Positions 1 through 9,717 are shown, numbered from the stretch's first letter. The stretch is 64,000 bases of DNA from Lichenostomus cassidix (GCA_008360975.2 CM039210.1:22343007-22407006), one strand, 5' to 3'. The notes: generated from the sequence alone by a model not told the origin. Translations and numbers: made by a program.

Positions 1-31
1 TTTAAGAGAATGGGAAACTATCTTGAGAAGG

Positions 32-554
32 TGTATTGGTCTGAAAACAAACCAGTGGGAGATCACAAGTCCAGATTGAAATTAAAAATAAGTGAAATAA
101 TACAAGGAAAAAAAAAACACTGACAAAGTCAGATACAACCTAACACCCTGTTAGGGTGGTAGTAGCAGTCCAACTGAAGTAGTCCAGCTGAAGCAGTGAT
201 CCTGTGAAGGTCTAGTCTCCAGCTGAAGATCCAGTGGTAGCTCTCGTCCTCTGGGAACCCAGTAGACAGAACTCAGGCAGTTCCAAGGCCAGGTTATATC
301 CAGGTGGGAACACCTGGCTCCTCCCTCCTGGGCAGAGCATCCCACAATGGGATGAGATAAGTCCATGAGTCACACGGTGGGTCCCTGATGGCCCATTGCC
401 TGTCATGCGGGGTAGGTCATTAGCAGCTGGTAACAGCTAACGGATGGCCCATTGCCTGTCATCCAGAGTGGGTCATTAGCAGGTGATAGCAGCTAACGGC
501 CCACAGCTGGTGGTAATAGAATACTTAACTACATCTATATTGCAACCTAGGACA
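32..554 (-). repeat. 3' LTR of provirus A
   Basis: Begins TGTATTGG and ends CCTAGGACA on the plus strand; the element reads on the minus strand. It matches the copies at 5481-6005, 29112-29572 and 63177-63641. It abuts the pol stop codon at 555-557. It carries two units of the 56-bp U3 duplication. Confidence 0.93.
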
Positions 555-2573
555 TTATCCACCCCTTATTCTATTACCATCTACAGAGTTCTCACTTAAG
601 ATAAGGTCTCCTTGTGGTACACAATGGGTTTCCCCATCTGCCTTCATCACCCACCAAGTATAACCAGGTCCTTGGGCAAAAACCACTCCACGGATGGGTT
701 TGCCTTTGCCTTAGGTGGGACTAATCCAAACAGTCTTTCCTAAAAAACCTCTTATGTGTACCACAGGGACTTTATCTCCATCCACTGTGTGCAAAGGTTC
801 GGACTCGGCAGGACCGGCTCGATTGATAGAACCCCTTGTGTTAACCATCCAGGTGGCCTTTGCTAAGTTCAGTTCCCAATTTTTGAAGGTTCCCCCGCCA
901 AGTGCCTTCAAAGTTGTTTTAAGTAGTCCGTTGCACCGTTCAACTTTCCCGGCAGCTGGTGCATGATAGGGGATGTGGTATATCCATTCAATTCCGTGCT
1001 CTCTAGCCCAGGTGCTTATGAGGCCATTCTTGAAATGGGTTCCATTGTCAGACTCAATTCTCTCAGGGGTACCATGTCTCCACAGGACTTGCTTTTCCAG
1101 ACCCAAGATGGTGTTCCGGGCAGTAGCATGAGGCACAGGGTAGGTCTCTAACCATCCCGTGGTTGCTTCCACCATGGTCAACACGTAGCGCTTTCCTTGG
1201 CGGGTTTGGGGAAGGGTGATGTAGTCAACTTGCCATACTTCCCCATACCTGTACTTTGACCATCGTCCACCATACCACAGAGGCTTCACCCGCTTGGCCT
1301 GTTTGATTGCAGCGCAAGTCTCACAGCTGTGGATGACCTGTGAGATGCTGTCCATGGTCAAGTCCACCCCTCGGTCACGAGCCCACCTGTATGTCGCATC
1401 TCTCCCTTGATGACCAGAGGCATCATGGGCCCAACGAGCTAGAAATAATTCTCCTTTGTGCTGCCAGTCCAGATCCACCTGTGACACTTCCATCTTGGCA
1501 GCTCGGTCCACCTGCTCGTTGTTATGATGCTCTTCATTAGCCCGACTCTTAGGTACATGTGCATCCACGTGTCGAACTTTCACGGTCAGCTTTTCTGCTC
1601 GGGTGGCAATGTCCTGCCAAATCTCAGCGGCCCAGATGGGTTTTCCTCTGCGCTGCCAGTTAGCCTTTCTCCAGCGATCTAACCATCCCCATAGCGCATT
1701 GGCTACCATCCAGGAGTCGGTGTAGAGATAGAGCCTTGGCCATTTCTCTCGTTCGGCAATATCCAAAGACAGTTGGATGGCTTTAAGCTCCGCGACCTGA
1801 CTCGATCCACCTTGTCCCTCGGTAGCCTGTACAGCTTGTCGTGTGGGGCTCCACACTGCAGCTTTCCATTTCCGATCTGCGCCTACAATTCGGCAGGACC
1901 CATCGGTGAAGAGGGCATAGCGTCTTTCACTCTCCGGCAGCTCGTTATACGGGGGTGCTTCCTCGGCACGTGCTACTTGCTCCTCTGCTTCTTCTGAAGA
2001 TAATTTAAAAGTCTCACCTTCAGGCCAGTTTGTTATGATTTCCAGAATCCCAGGGCAATTCGGGTTTCCAATATGGGCGCGCTGTGTGATGAGGGCAATC
2101 CATTTGCTCCACGTGGCATCAGTAGCATGGTGGGTAGAGGGAACCCTTCCCTTGAACATCCACCCCAGCACTGGCAGTCGGGGTGCAAGGAGAAGTTGTG
2201 TTTCTGTGCCGATCACCTCTGAGGCGGCTTGGACTCCTTCGTAAGCCGCCAAGATTTCTTTCTTGGTGGGAGTGTAGTTCACTTCAGACCCTCTGTAACT
2301 TCGACTCCAGAATCCCAGTGGTCGACCTCGGGTCTCACCAGGCACCTTCTGCCAAAGGCTCCAGGACAGACCATGGCTCCCGGCTGCAGAGTAAATCACA
2401 TTCTTTACCTCTGGTCCTGTCCTGACTGGTTTAAGTGCTACCGCATGAGCGATCTCCTGTTTGATCTGGGTGAAGGCTTGCTGCTGTTCAGGGCCCCAGT
2501 GGAAATCATTCTTCTTGCGGGTTATGAGGTAGAGAGGACTCACGATCTGGCTGTACTCAGGGATGTGCATTCT
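555..2573 (-). pseudogene. Provirus A pol, 3' half: RNase H and integrase
   Basis: Continues in the same frame as the protease-RT part after an in-frame TAG at 2574-2576. Seen in order: RT connection region, RNase H with the LFTDGSC motif, integrase zinc region (HDASGHQGRD then CETCA), and a catalytic core with WQVDY, ESDNGTHF and GKVERCNG, so the three acidic DDE residues are kept. A second in-frame stop, TAA at 711-713, lies near the integrase C-terminus; the reading frame then runs on to a TAA at 555-557 directly against the LTR. Provirus K lacks the 711 stop at the equivalent place. The protein would cut and join viral DNA, but the stops make this copy a probable pseudogene. Confidence 0.88.
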
Positions 2574-3773
2574 CTAAAAGCCTATGGTGCCTAGGAAAGC
2601 TTGCGTCTCCTTCTTGTTGGTTGGTGGAGTCATCGCGATGATCTTATTGATGACCTCAGAAGGAATCTGACGCCGTCCGTCTTGCCACTTTACTCCCAGG
2701 AACTGGATCTCTTGGGCAGCTCCCTTGACTTTGCTCTTCTTGATGGCGAAACCGGCTTCCAGGAGAATTCTGATGATTTTCTCTCCTTTCCCAAATACTT
2801 CCATTGCTGTGTCCCCCCACACAATGATGTCATCAATATACTGCAGATGTGCTGGAGCCTCACCCTTTTCCAGTGCAGCCTGGATCAGTCCATGGCAGAT
2901 GGTGGGACTGTGCTTCCACCCCTGGGGCAGTCGGTTCCATGTGTACTGCACACCTCTCCAGGTGAAAGCAAACTGAGGCCTGCACTCTGCTGCCAGAGGA
3001 ATGGAGAAAAAGGCATTGGCAATGTCGATGGTCGCATACCACTTTGCTGCCTTGGATTCCAGCTCATACTGAAGTTCCAACATGTCCGGCACAGCAGCAC
3101 TCAGTGGTGGTGTGACTTCATTCAGGCCACGGTAATCCACCGTCAGTCTCCATTCTTCACTGGACTTACGCACTGGCCATATGGGGCTGTTAAAGGGTGA
3201 GTGAGCCTTGCTGACCACCCCTTGGCTCTCCAGTTCCCGAATCATCTTATGGATGGGGGCCACAGAGTCTCTGTCAGTGCGGTATTGCCGGCGGTGCACT
3301 GTTGCTGAAGCAATTGGTACCCGCTGTTCTTCAATTCTCAGTAGTCCTACAGCAGATGGGTTGTCTGAGAGACCAGGCAGGCTATTCAGTTGTCTTATGT
3401 CTTCTGTCTCTACGGCTGCTATCCCAAAAGCCCAGCGATATCCCTTTGGGTCCTTGAAATATCCACTCCTGAGATAATCTATACCGAGGATGCATGGGGC
3501 GTCTGGACCAGTCACAATGGGGTGTTTCTGCCACTCGTTCCCAGTTAAGCTCACTTCAGCTTCCAGTACAGTCAGCTGCTGGGATCCTCCTGTCACCCCA
3601 GAAATAGAAATGGATTCGGTCCCCACATACCTGGATGGCATCAGGGTGCACTGAGCGCCGGTATCAACCAAAGCCGTGTATCTTTGTGGGTCAGACGTGC
3701 CAGGCCATCGGATCCACACAGTCCAATAGATCCGATTGTCCCTTTCCTCTACCTGGCTAGAGGCAGGGCTCCT
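2574..3773 (-). pseudogene. Provirus A pol, 5' half: protease and reverse transcriptase
   Basis: Follows gag in the same frame after a TAG at 3774-3776, the arrangement used for stop-codon readthrough in some retroviruses. Seen: aspartic protease motif VDTGAQCTLM near the start, then RT with NSPIWPV, LTVDYRGLNEV, the LPQGWKHSP block and the catalytic YIDDIIVWG. The frame ends at TAG 2574-2576 just after the thumb region, where a tryptophan codon stands in the older relative C. The stop separates RT from RNase H and integrase. Length up to the stop is 399 codons. No dUTPase domain is visible. Confidence 0.88.
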
Positions 3774-4832
3774 CTAATCCTGTTTTTGGTGAATGATGTT
3801 CTTCTCCTGTAAATGTGTTCCTGAGGTCCCTTCAAGAGGATCAGTCATATTATCACTTCCATTCTGTCTGGAGTACTGTCCACAAGAGACTGGGGCAGTG
3901 TTGTACCTAGATGAGCCTCCTGAAGTGGATGTTTCTTTTTTCAATTCACGTACCCGGGCTGCTAAGGAGGAGGTGGGTTTCCTATCCCACTTTCTCATGT
4001 CTTCCCCATGCTCCTGTAGGAAAAACCAGAGGTCACGTCGTGGAGTTTGTCTTCTTTCCCTGGCTGGGGGACGTCTGCTCCTGATGGCAGAGACTCGGGT
4101 TGGTTTCGGTGTGACATGGAAAAATCCTTCTTTGAACTCTTTCCTTAGTTTCTGGAGGCTCTCTTCAATCAAGCTCTGGATTTGCTCGGCCAGGTTTGTT
4201 TCCACTGATGAGACCTGAGTGCGTAGTGGAGCAGTGACAGTGTCCTCATAAATTCTCAGTTTGTTTGTTAACACGCCCACCTTGTCTTCGCCTTCCCTCC
4301 ACTGCAGTGTTGCCAGGTAACGAGAGTATATCTCTGGTCCGAGCCGTGCGAATCTTAGCCACATTTGTGAAGTGCACTGGACATTATCTGGGTTCTTGGG
4401 GAATCTTTCGTTGTCCGAGAAAATGATCTCTAGCACGGCCAATTCCCTCAGGCATCGGATACCTTGTTCTATTGTGTTCCATTTTCTTTGGTGCATCTGG
4501 AGGTCTTCTTTGCACAGGTATCTGTCCCGTACACTCGCCAGCAATCTCCGCCAGAGGCTGAGTGTTTCCTGGGTTTTCCCAATCCCCTGGTCAATAACCA
4601 CATCCTGGGACAGGGATCCCAGTTGCCTGGCCTCACTTCCGTCCAGAATGGTGTCATTAGCGGCGGCATCCCAGATGCGGAGCAGCCAGGTTAAGATGGA
4701 CTCGTTTGCCTGCTGGGTGAATTCCCTCCGTAGGTCACGCAGCTCCCCCAGGGATAGAGAGCGAGTGATGATCTCCGGCTCTGTCTCTTCTGCTTGGTGA
4801 GATGGTCCTGACGCATCCTCGTCAGTCGCTAT
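3774..4832 (-). pseudogene. Provirus A gag
   Basis: An open frame upstream of and in frame with pol, ending at TAG 3774-3776. Recognised as Gag by position and by matching the decayed element C (for example the SLGELRDL and LRELAVLE blocks). It has an acidic N-terminal part, a helical middle, and a basic C-terminal part (IRSRRPPARERRQ). No CCHC zinc knuckle is visible. No AUG lies at its start in this copy: the frame opens after the membrane ORF stop (4839-4841), and the third codon is ATA (4830-4832), one base from AUG. Either a start codon was lost, or translation comes from upstream. Start is therefore uncertain. Confidence 0.75.
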
Positions 4833-4838
4833 GTGGAC

Positions 4839-5426
4839 TTATTTGCTCTTTGATTTCTTTTTCTGGACGGGGGCAACTGCTACCGGCTTCAACTGTTCTG
4901 ATTTGGCGATGGTCTGTGTTGAGACGTCGACTGCTCCTTTGGTTCTTTTCCTCTTGCCTGCTGATTTGCTTTGTTTCTCCTCCTCAAGAAGACAAAGTAT
5001 TGTTCTGTTCTTGAGCATGAGGTACACAGTGCTGGTTGCAGAGAAAAAAGAAAACAGAACTAACAGGAAGATTATGCCATCTTTAGCATCCAGAGAGAAC
5101 TCAATATTGTCAAAGATGGCTGTGCCCGGCCTGAAATGCTGGAAGAAACCGCTCTCCCCTCCTAGCCCCAGAGGGTGGGTGTGATTGCTGAGGAGGTCCC
5201 AGACGTAGCAGCTCAGGTTAGGCCAGGCAGACAAAGTCGAGTATATATAACGAGTGGCATTCATTGCCTCACAGGTTACCATGCAATAGGCATAATAAAA
5301 CAATAGAGCAATTTTCATGCCATGCCCTGATCGTAACAAGAGCAATACGACGGGCAGATAGTATCCCATTTGAGGAAAGATATAGAGAGCGAGATAAAGC
5401 ACCCATATAGATAAGCTGAGCATCAT
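4839..5426 (-). CDS. Predicted multi-pass membrane protein upstream of gag in provirus A
   Basis: 195 codons from ATG at 5424-5426 (context ACCATGA; a second ATG follows at once) to TAA at 4839-4841. Not recognised as any known retroviral protein. Seen: a very hydrophobic N-terminal third (about residues 2-17, 21-33 and 37-52) that could form two or three membrane helices, a short middle segment with three N-glycosylation sequons (NAT, NLS, NHT) and cysteines, another hydrophobic segment (about 115-137), and a lysine/serine-rich tail of about 55 residues ending KKKSKSK. It sits between the primer site and gag, where retroviruses usually have an untranslated leader, and is in the same frame as gag. 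Because the element has no env at the usual place, a role at membranes or in assembly is possible, but this is inference only. Confidence 0.65.
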   Translation of the reverse strand: MMLSLSIWVLYLALYIFPQMGYYLPVVLLLLRSGHGMKIALLFYYAYCMVTCEAMNATRYIYSTLSAWPNLSCYVWDLLSNHTHPLGLGGESGFFQHFRPGTAIFDNIEFSLDAKDGIIFLLVLFSFFSATSTVYLMLKNRTILCLLEEEKQSKSAGKRKRTKGAVDVSTQTIAKSEQLKPVAVAPVQKKKSKSK

Positions 5427-5458
5427 GGTGATAGGATTTCTGAGTTTCCCCAGGTCGT

Positions 5459-5476
5459 GCCCCACATTGGGCGCCA
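5459..5476 (-). other. Primer-binding site of provirus A (lysine-tRNA type)
   Basis: The minus strand reads TGGCGCCCAATGTGGGGC, four bases after the 5' LTR end. It matches the standard tRNA-Lys(1,2) primer site at 17 of 18 positions. It fixes the orientation and the LTR boundary. Confidence 0.88.
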
Positions 5477-5744
5477 AAAATGTATTGGTTTGAAAACAAA
5501 CCAGTGGGAGATCACAAGTCAAGATTGAAATTAAAAATAAGTGAAATAATACAAGGAAAAAAACCACTGACAAAGTCAGATACAACCTAACACCCTGTTA
5601 GGGTGGTAGTAGCAGTCCAACTGAAGTAGTCCAGTTGAAGCAGTGATCCTGTGAAGGTCTAGTCTCCAGCTGAAGATCCAGTGGTAGCTCTTGTCCTCTG
5701 GGAACCCAGTAGACAGGGCTAGCTCAGGCAGTTCCAAGGCCAGG

Positions 5745-5768
5745 TTATATCCAGGTGGGAACACCTGG
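5745..5768 (-). promoter_or_regulatory. E-box palindrome beside TATA-like box in A-type LTR
   Basis: CCAGGTGGGAACACCTGG (5751-5768) is a perfect 7-bp inverted repeat with a 4-bp spacer and holds two E-boxes. It lies immediately before ATATAA in the sense of transcription. The same sequence is kept in all four A-type LTRs of the window. Confidence 0.5.
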
Positions 5769-5837
5769 CTCCTCCCTCCTGGGCAGAGCATCCCACAATG
5801 GGATGAGATAAGTCCATGAGTCACACGGTGGGTCCCT

Positions 5838-5949
5838 GATGGCCCATTGCCTGTCATGCGGGGTGGGTCATTAGCAGCTGGTAACAGCTAACGGATGGCC
5901 CATTGCCTGTCATCCAGAGTGGGTCATTAGCAGGTGATAGCAGCTAACG
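5838..5949 (-). repeat. 56-bp tandem duplication in U3 of A-type LTR
   Basis: Two units beginning GATGGCCCATTGCCTGTCAT (5838 and 5894). The 3' LTR of A also has two units; the solo LTR at 29112 and the LTR of K at 63177 have one. Confidence 0.85.
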
Positions 5950-6010
5950 GCCCACAGCTGGTGGTAATAGAATACTTAACTACATCTATATTGCAACCTA
6001 GGACAGAAGG

Positions 6011-6480
6011 ACTTTTGCCAAATTTGTTTGTTACCAAAAATCGGTAAAAATGAAACTCCTTAACACCAATGTAGCATTAAGAAGCAGGCATTCTTTATTC
6101 GGCCAGATGCACAAGGGATAGCTCCTCCAGAAAATCGTGCATGCTGAGTACAGAAAAAGCTCCTGTTTATATACTATGTTTTACCTACATATTCATAGGT
6201 TTTCCCAGAAGAAACATACATATGATAGTAATTTCCCCAAAGTCATTAGCATATGTTCCCTCCCATTGGTGCATGCATTCTTCTGTCCTGGGGGTCTCTT
6301 TGGTGGTCCCTGGTGGTTGGCAACCCCAAAGTCATACTTGACCACCCGGTGAATTGGTGAAAAATTGGCATAACTGTGCTGGTTACTCTCCAGTTCTTCT
6401 TCTTGGTCAATGTTTAACATGATCCTACAGAAGAAGCATTGTGCAGTTCCATAGGCCAGTGGTTTTTGAAGAATAAGCAT
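6011..6480 (-). repeat. Old LTR-like sequence interrupted by provirus A
   Basis: On the minus strand a TATATAAA box (6166-6173) is followed about 70 bases later by AATAAA (6094-6099), the spacing of a retroviral promoter and poly(A) signal. Provirus A cuts it; bases 1-31 are its other side. Outer ends are not resolved. Confidence 0.4.
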
Positions 6481-7600
6481 TGTATTAACCCACCATGTGC
6501 AAACAATTCTTCATCTAGCACTATATTTGTAAATTATTTTTAATTTTTGAATAGAAGACTTCGGTAAGCCCAGCCAAGTGGGTATGATGCAATACAATCT
6601 CCATGCTCCAATGGCTCTTCTCCGACAAGAACATTAAAATCCTGTCCAGTCATATGAAGAAGTCCTTGAATATGCAAATTTTAGGGGGCTAGTACTATCT
6701 GGATTGTTGTCCACATATTCTGTTTTATATTTAAGAATTTCTGGCAAAATGCCTTGTAGTCAGCTAGGGTATTCCAGTTCAGTTAACTAGACCATTAAAA
6801 CAAAAGCCTTATTGGCTGTAAGCCTTATTTCATATTTACAATTCTGTTACACACCACAGTTGGAGCTGAAATAGCAAATTATCATCTCTAATGCTGCTAC
6901 TTACTATTGTCTGTACTTATATAGATTTTGTCAAGTTAAGCTCAGCGTTTACAGATCCATCAGGCTTTGACCATACTTCTTTCCATGCTTGGACAGACAG
7001 AAGCACAACCTTTGGCAAAGATGACATTGTCCAATCACTTCAAGACTCTTAAAACTTGAAGATGCACAACTCCAATATAACTAGCTTCATCTAAACCATA
7101 AAACTATAATACTGAAAAAGTTTGCTATAGTAAGCCATTCAGGAAACCCAACACTCTCTCATTTGAGATAGGAGAAAAACTTCCTTGATATTACAATTAT
7201 TGTGTTAGAATTTGTGTGGCTTTTGTTTAATTTATACTAAGAAGTTATTTAAAGAAAGCTAAGGCTATGAATTGGATACTGTTTCATTTATAAATATCCG
7301 CTTATTTAAATTCTCTTCTAAAAAGAGGTCTCAAAGAAAAAAAACAATTTAAAAATAGTGCAAGTTTGGCTGTAAAAAACAAACATAATTTAAGTTGAGC
7401 ACAGTGTAAGAAGCAAGCCTTCTTTCTTTTAATTAACAACATATTTACAAGTTCATAAAAAACTATTGAACTGGAGTAGATGTTTTGTGCTTGTCATCAG
7501 TATTTTATTGTAACTGGTTACTTGCACAGTTTAGAAGAAGAAAAAGAAAACCAAGTTCACTGTATATATCATTTGTACTGGCTACTTGACTATATACAAG
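6481..7600. other. Unannotated AT-rich sequence
   Basis: No open frame, repeat or RNA gene recognised. It lies downstream of NFIL3 and is probably host intergenic DNA. Confidence 0.5.
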
Positions 7601-8126
7601 TGTCCTGGTTCTGGCCAGCACAGGGTTAATTTTTTCAGTAGCCAAGAGGGGGCATGGCCGGGACCTGGAGGTTATTCTATACCACCTTAAGTTATTGCCA
7701 GGGGCAAGGGAAAGGGACTCTCTTCTGGGGAGAATGGGTTCCTTCTGGTCTAACAAGTGTGGTGGATGCAGCAGTGGGCTATCACTGGTTCCAAGCCAGA
7801 TGGACTGGTTGGGTGGCACTGGTCCCAAGCCAGAGGGAGCAATTAGGGTGGTGCCAGTCCCAAGGGAGGGAGCAGTCACTCTCTCTTTTGTATACTTTTG
7901 TTAGTAATATTGTTGCTGTTACTGTTCATTTTCTTATCTCATTGCTATTTCTAGTAAATTGTTCTTATCTCAACCCTTGATCTTCACCTTTTGTACCTCC
8001 AGTTATCCTCTCTAGCTGCCACAGGGGAAGAGAAGTAGGAAAAGGAGGAGTGAGCGAGCAGCATCGTGGTTTGAAAAGTCTCAGTGGGAGCACTAAATTA
8101 GGGAGTACTATTCCTAAACCATGACA
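7601..8126. repeat. Solo LTR of the TGTCCTGGTT type
   Basis: Starts TGTCCTGG and ends CATGACA, so TGTC and GACA form matching ends. It has no internal retroviral sequence on either side. A 5-mer ACAAG occurs before it (7596-7600) and overlaps its right end, so the exact boundary and target duplication are unclear. It lies about 180 bp beyond the NFIL3 poly(A) signal. Confidence 0.6.
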
Positions 8127-8304
8127 AGGCATAATTATCATAACACAGCCTAGTCTCCATAATAATTTGTGCACAAAAAGACACCAGACATTAGGTGAAC
8201 ATTACAGTGAAACAGCATCACAAGCCCAGTGATAAGTCAGCATAATACAAAACAAATTTATCTACTGCAAATTAATTTTTTAAATATAAAAACAACAGTA
8301 AGTC

Positions 8305-8310
8305 TTTATT
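8305..8310 (-). terminator. Candidate NFIL3 poly(A) signal
   Basis: AATAAA on the minus strand, 10 bases after the NFIL3 stop codon. A longer 3' UTR with another signal cannot be excluded. Confidence 0.5.
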
Positions 8311-8320
8311 CAGTAGTAAC

Positions 8321-9694
8321 TTAACCAGAGTCTGATGCAGAGATTTGTTGTGTAGTTATAATTCTTTTAAGGAAAGTAAACTCTGCTGATAAGTTTGTCA
8401 TGCCCTGCTTCAAATACAGCTTCTCTGACTCAGAGACACTGAAGATACTGTCTTTTATTTCAACAATTTCAGCTTTGCAACCACTCTGAATTCTTACATT
8501 TAGTTCCTTTTGATGCCAGAGTTCTGGTTTGAAAGACCAATCCTGGATATTAGTCACTTGAACTGAGAAAGGAGTGAGAGAAGAATGCACCAAGTTTTGT
8601 GCAGTGTGTTTTTCAAGCTCAGCATGTCTTTTTAATGACATATTAATAGGTGATGATAGTTTCTGTGCAGCATCATAGTCATTATCTACTGCTTCCACCT
8701 TGACTTGCATGGCTTTGGCTTTAATTCGAAGCTTGTGAGGCAAAGCTGAAGAATTCACATCTGGAACTTTAACTGTTACACAAATATTTTTATGTTCAAC
8801 TGGGGAATTGATTGGACCCTTAGGAACCTGCTGTTCATCTTCTCCATCAGATGACTTTCCAACTGCATTATCATCCGTTTCTGAAGTTCTGGGGGAATTA
8901 CTTGAGGACCTATTGACTTGGAACAGAGGAGGAGAATGTGAGTACATGTTGAAGGTAGTTCCCATGTAGTGTGTATATATGCATGCTTTCTGTGAACTTC
9001 TGTCATCTCTTCTCTCTCTCTCTAATTCCATGGGCTCCTGTTTTATAACCTGGAACTTATTTTCAGGACTTCTGCAGTTGTTTCGCATACAACTTGATTG
9101 AGTATGCTTTAGTGATGATATTTCAGACATATCAGACATAGAGCTTTGAGGAGAATTTTTAATGACAGAAATATAACTGCTACCAACTATAGATGGTTCA
9201 TGTCCATCCACAAATGAGTTAATATTTGATTTGGGATTTTGATAATCTTGAAAATACACAGCTGTTGCACTACCAAGTTTCTGTATCTCTTGGGCATAGG
9301 CTGCAGAAGTAATTAAACCAAACTTCAGTTTCAAAGAAAGCAGCTCTGCCTTCAAAGTGGCGTTCTCTTCTCCCAGTGCAATTAGTTTGCTCTCTAAGAC
9401 AAGGTCATTCAGTCGCCGTTTTTCACGAGATCTTTTAGCAGCTTCATTATTTTTCCGCCTTTTCTCCCAATACATAGCATCTTTCTTTTCATCTGGAATG
9501 AATTCTCGCTTTCTCCGGCAAGCTGAAGATTTGCTTTTTCCACTAGCTTCAGTGAATAGCATCTCTACATTTGCAGACAATTCTTCAGACACTTCTGCTA
9601 AAGTAGATTTAAGTACCATGATCTTGTCTCCATTGCTACTTGTGTCAACAGGTCCATGTTCCTTTTTAAGGGTCTGCATTTTTCTCAGCTGCAT
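8321..9694 (-). CDS. NFIL3: NFIL3 (E4BP4) bZIP transcription factor
   Basis: An intact frame of 457 codons starting at ATG 9692-9694 (protein begins MQLRKMQT) and ending ISASDSG. NFIL3 is a nuclear PAR-related bZIP repressor binding TTAYGTAA-type sites, acting in circadian output and immune-cell development. Seen: a lysine/arginine basic region with [14 protein letters not shown] at about residues 81-94, followed by the leucine zipper to about 127, and conserved C-terminal blocks such as [12 protein letters not shown] and [16 protein letters not shown]. Human NFIL3 is 462 residues with its coding part in one exon, as here. Several substitutions fall at normally conserved places (for example ESKL in the zipper start), which may mean relaxed constraint or a W-linked copy. 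No frameshift or stop is seen, so it is probably functional. Confidence 0.95.
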   Translation of the reverse strand: MQLRKMQTLKKEHGPVDTSSNGDKIMVLKSTLAEVSEELSANVEMLFTEASGKSKSSACRRKREFIPDEKKDAMYWEKRRKNNEAAKRSREKRRLNDLVLESKLIALGEENATLKAELLSLKLKFGLITSAAYAQEIQKLGSATAVYFQDYQNPKSNINSFVDGHEPSIVGSSYISVIKNSPQSSMSDMSEISSLKHTQSSCMRNNCRSPENKFQVIKQEPMELERERRDDRSSQKACIYTHYMGTTFNMYSHSPPLFQVNRSSSNSPRTSETDDNAVGKSSDGEDEQQVPKGPINSPVEHKNICVTVKVPDVNSSALPHKLRIKAKAMQVKVEAVDNDYDAAQKLSSPINMSLKRHAELEKHTAQNLVHSSLTPFSVQVTNIQDWSFKPELWHQKELNVRIQSGCKAEIVEIKDSIFSVSESEKLYLKQGMTNLSAEFTFLKRIITTQQISASDSG

Positions 9695-9717
9695 CAGAAA
9701 CAATTTGTAATAGATCT
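9695..9717 (-). other. NFIL3: NFIL3 coding-exon 5' UTR and splice acceptor
   Basis: The minus strand has a pyrimidine-rich run ending in TGTAG; the acceptor AG is at 9716-9717 and 21 bases of 5' UTR follow before the ATG. This fits the family structure, with a non-coding first exon far upstream (higher coordinates here). Confidence 0.6.

Larger units (their letters stand above)
32..6005 (-). mobile_element. Provirus A: env-less class III-like ERV, nearly complete
   Basis: Seen: two LTRs of 523 and 525 bp beginning TGT and ending ACA, flanked by identical 5-bp duplications GAAGG (27-31 and 6006-6010). On the minus strand the order is LTR, primer-binding site, membrane-protein frame, gag, protease-RT-RNase H-integrase, LTR. 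There is no env between pol and the 3' LTR. The LTRs differ by about six substitutions and a few small indels, so the insertion is young. Pol resembles the ERV-L-like class III lineage widespread in birds (from knowledge of the family, not a search), while the primer site is lysine-tRNA-like. The copy carries stop codons in pol and seems unable to make full Pol. It inserted into an older LTR. Confidence 0.9.
5481..6005 (-). repeat. 5' LTR of provirus A
   Basis: 525 bp, TGT...ACA ends, followed on the right by the GAAGG target duplication. Transcription would run leftward into the primer site and the membrane ORF. A TATA-like ATATAA and an E-box palindrome lie mid-LTR. No clear AATAAA was found. 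Confidence 0.93.

Noticed and set aside
4839..5585. Longer version of the membrane frame reaching into the LTR
   Set aside because: The part before 5426 runs through U5 and the primer site and has no AUG; the ATG at 5424-5426 is the first credible start.
5576..5857. Open minus-strand frame of about 93 codons
   Set aside because: It lies within the A-type LTR and repeats in every copy as a by-product of LTR sequence.
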